From SCUN01 sp964343975 (GTDB lineage: Bacteria; Acidobacteriota; Vicinamibacteria; Vicinamibacterales; SCN-69-37): a stretch of 6,787 bases of DNA. Where the stretch lies: positions 1-6,787 of the forward strand of contig CAYFLU010000178.1 in assembly GCA_964343975.1 (NCBI GenBank), in the 5' to 3' direction. The position numbers and the translations under genes were made by a program. The notes beneath the pieces were generated by a model. The model was not told the origin of the DNA and ran no database searches. It saw nothing but the letters and a program-made list of their open reading frames with translations. Positions 6,115-6,787 of this stretch are shown piece after piece. Positions within the stretch are counted from its first letter, which is position 1. Each line of letters starts with the position of its first letter.

Positions 6115-6787
6115 ATGACGGACCTCGCGGCGTATCGGCGATTCTTCGCCGAGGAGATCCAGATGGTGGCGAATCTCAAGACGCCATCATTGGTCGAGGC
6201 GTTGGCCTCGGTGCCGCGCGAGCAGTTCCTGCCGCCGGGGCCGTGGGTAGTGCGCAGCGACGCCGATTTCAACGCGGCGCTGCGCAAGACGCCGGACGCC
6301 GATCCGCGCCACGTGTATCACAACGTCTCAGTCGGCATCGATCCGGCGCGCATGTTGTTCAACGGCGCGCCGGTCACCTTGTGCACGGCGATCGACGCGC
6401 TCGGGCTCGCGCCCGGCAAGCGCGTGCTGCACATCGGCACCGGCGCCGGCTACTACACGGCGGTGATGGCGCACGCGGTTGGCCGTGAGGGGCGTGTGCT
6501 CGGCATCGAAGTGGATGATGCGCTCGCGGCCATGGCCGCTGCGAATCTCGTGTCGATGCCGTGGGCCACGGTGCGTCACGGCGATGGCAGCGGCGCGCTC
6601 GACGGCACCTTCGACGTCGTGCTCGTCAATGCCGGCGTCACGCAGCCGGAATCGACGTGGCTGCGCGCGCTCGCGCCGGGCGGCCGGATGAATCTGTCGA
6701 TGACCGTCGCGCTCGATCTGCCGGGGGGCGAGCATCCGGCCGGTGCGGCGATGGCCAACATCGGCAAGGGCTTCATGCTGATGCTCG
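6115..6787 (+). CDS. Class I SAM-dependent methyltransferase related to protein-L-isoaspartate O-methyltransferase (3' end cut by window)
   Basis: 224 codons are visible and the frame is still open at the edge. The SAM-binding core is clear: motif I VLHIGTGAGYYTAVMA (residues 104-119), the acidic end of strand 2 in VLGIEVDD (E132), motif II FDVVLVNAG (166-174) and the post-motif LAPGGRMNL (186-194). The N-terminal LVEALASVPREQFLPPGPW (26-44) matches the PCMT-type 'VPRxxF' start. The PCMT catalytic loop (usually GQTIS) is replaced by FNGAPVT (82-88), so repair of isoaspartyl residues is doubtful and the substrate is unknown. The ATG at 6115 lies nine bases after the lipoprotein stop and has no clear Shine-Dalgarno sequence. 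An alternative ATG at 6163 has GAGGAG six bases upstream but would remove an N-terminal helix (AYRRFFAEEIQ) that looks like family sequence, so 6115 is preferred. Co-transcription with the lipoprotein is likely from the spacing. Confidence 0.85.
   Translation, partial: MTDLAAYRRFFAEEIQMVANLKTPSLVEALASVPREQFLPPGPWVVRSDADFNAALRKTPDADPRHVYHNVSVGIDPARMLFNGAPVTLCTAIDALGLAPGKRVLHIGTGAGYYTAVMAHAVGREGRVLGIEVDDALAAMAAANLVSMPWATVRHGDGSGALDGTFDVVLVNAGVTQPESTWLRALAPGGRMNLSMTVALDLPGGEHPAGAAMANIGKGFMLML

Noticed and set aside
1..6787. CRISPR arrays, insertion sequences, tRNA or rRNA genes
   Set aside because: No regularly spaced repeats, transposase-like frames, terminal inverted repeats or recognisable RNA genes were seen on either strand.

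Overview
The window is high-GC bacterial DNA (about two-thirds GC by eye), and every supportable gene lies on the + strand. The GC-rich codon usage, a leaderless-type start (TAnnnT box six bases before an ATG), an HAE1 efflux pump with a TolC-type partner, and a Pro-linker lipoprotein would fit an Acidobacteriota (Vicinamibacteria-like) or similar soil or metagenomic genome. This placement is a guess from style: the window has no rRNA or other taxonomic marker.

Layout. (1) Bases 3-4352 are one uninterrupted reading frame, cut at its 5' end by only a few codons. It encodes a complete AcrB/MexB-type (HAE1) RND pump of about 1030 residues, followed in the same frame and with no stop codon by a complete 419-residue TolC-family outer-membrane channel that still carries its own Sec signal peptide. 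No periplasmic adaptor gene is in the window; in the usual adaptor-pump-channel order it would lie just upstream. (2) Bases 4359-4392 form a perfect 16-bp inverted repeat, the likely terminator of the efflux operon. (3) Immediately after it, an extended -10-like box lies six bases before the ATG of a TlpA/ResA-like exported thioredoxin (4411-4935), which looks leaderless. (4) After a 117-bp gap with a clear ribosome binding site comes a lipoprotein (5053-6105) with two apparent domains joined by a proline-rich linker; I cannot assign its function. (5) Nine bases later begins a SAM-dependent methyltransferase related to protein-L-isoaspartate O-methyltransferase (6115 to the window end, truncated by the edge).

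How they fit together. The first gene would supply both the inner-membrane motor and the outer-membrane duct of a tripartite drug or solvent efflux system. In the known AcrB3-AcrA6-TolC3 complex pump and channel are present 1:1, so the fusion gives matched stoichiometry. The internal signal peptide suggests that the chain is either cut into two working proteins by signal peptidase or made in part from an internal start. The thioredoxin, lipoprotein and methyltransferase have no evident link to efflux. The in-frame pump-channel fusion is the most noteworthy item here.
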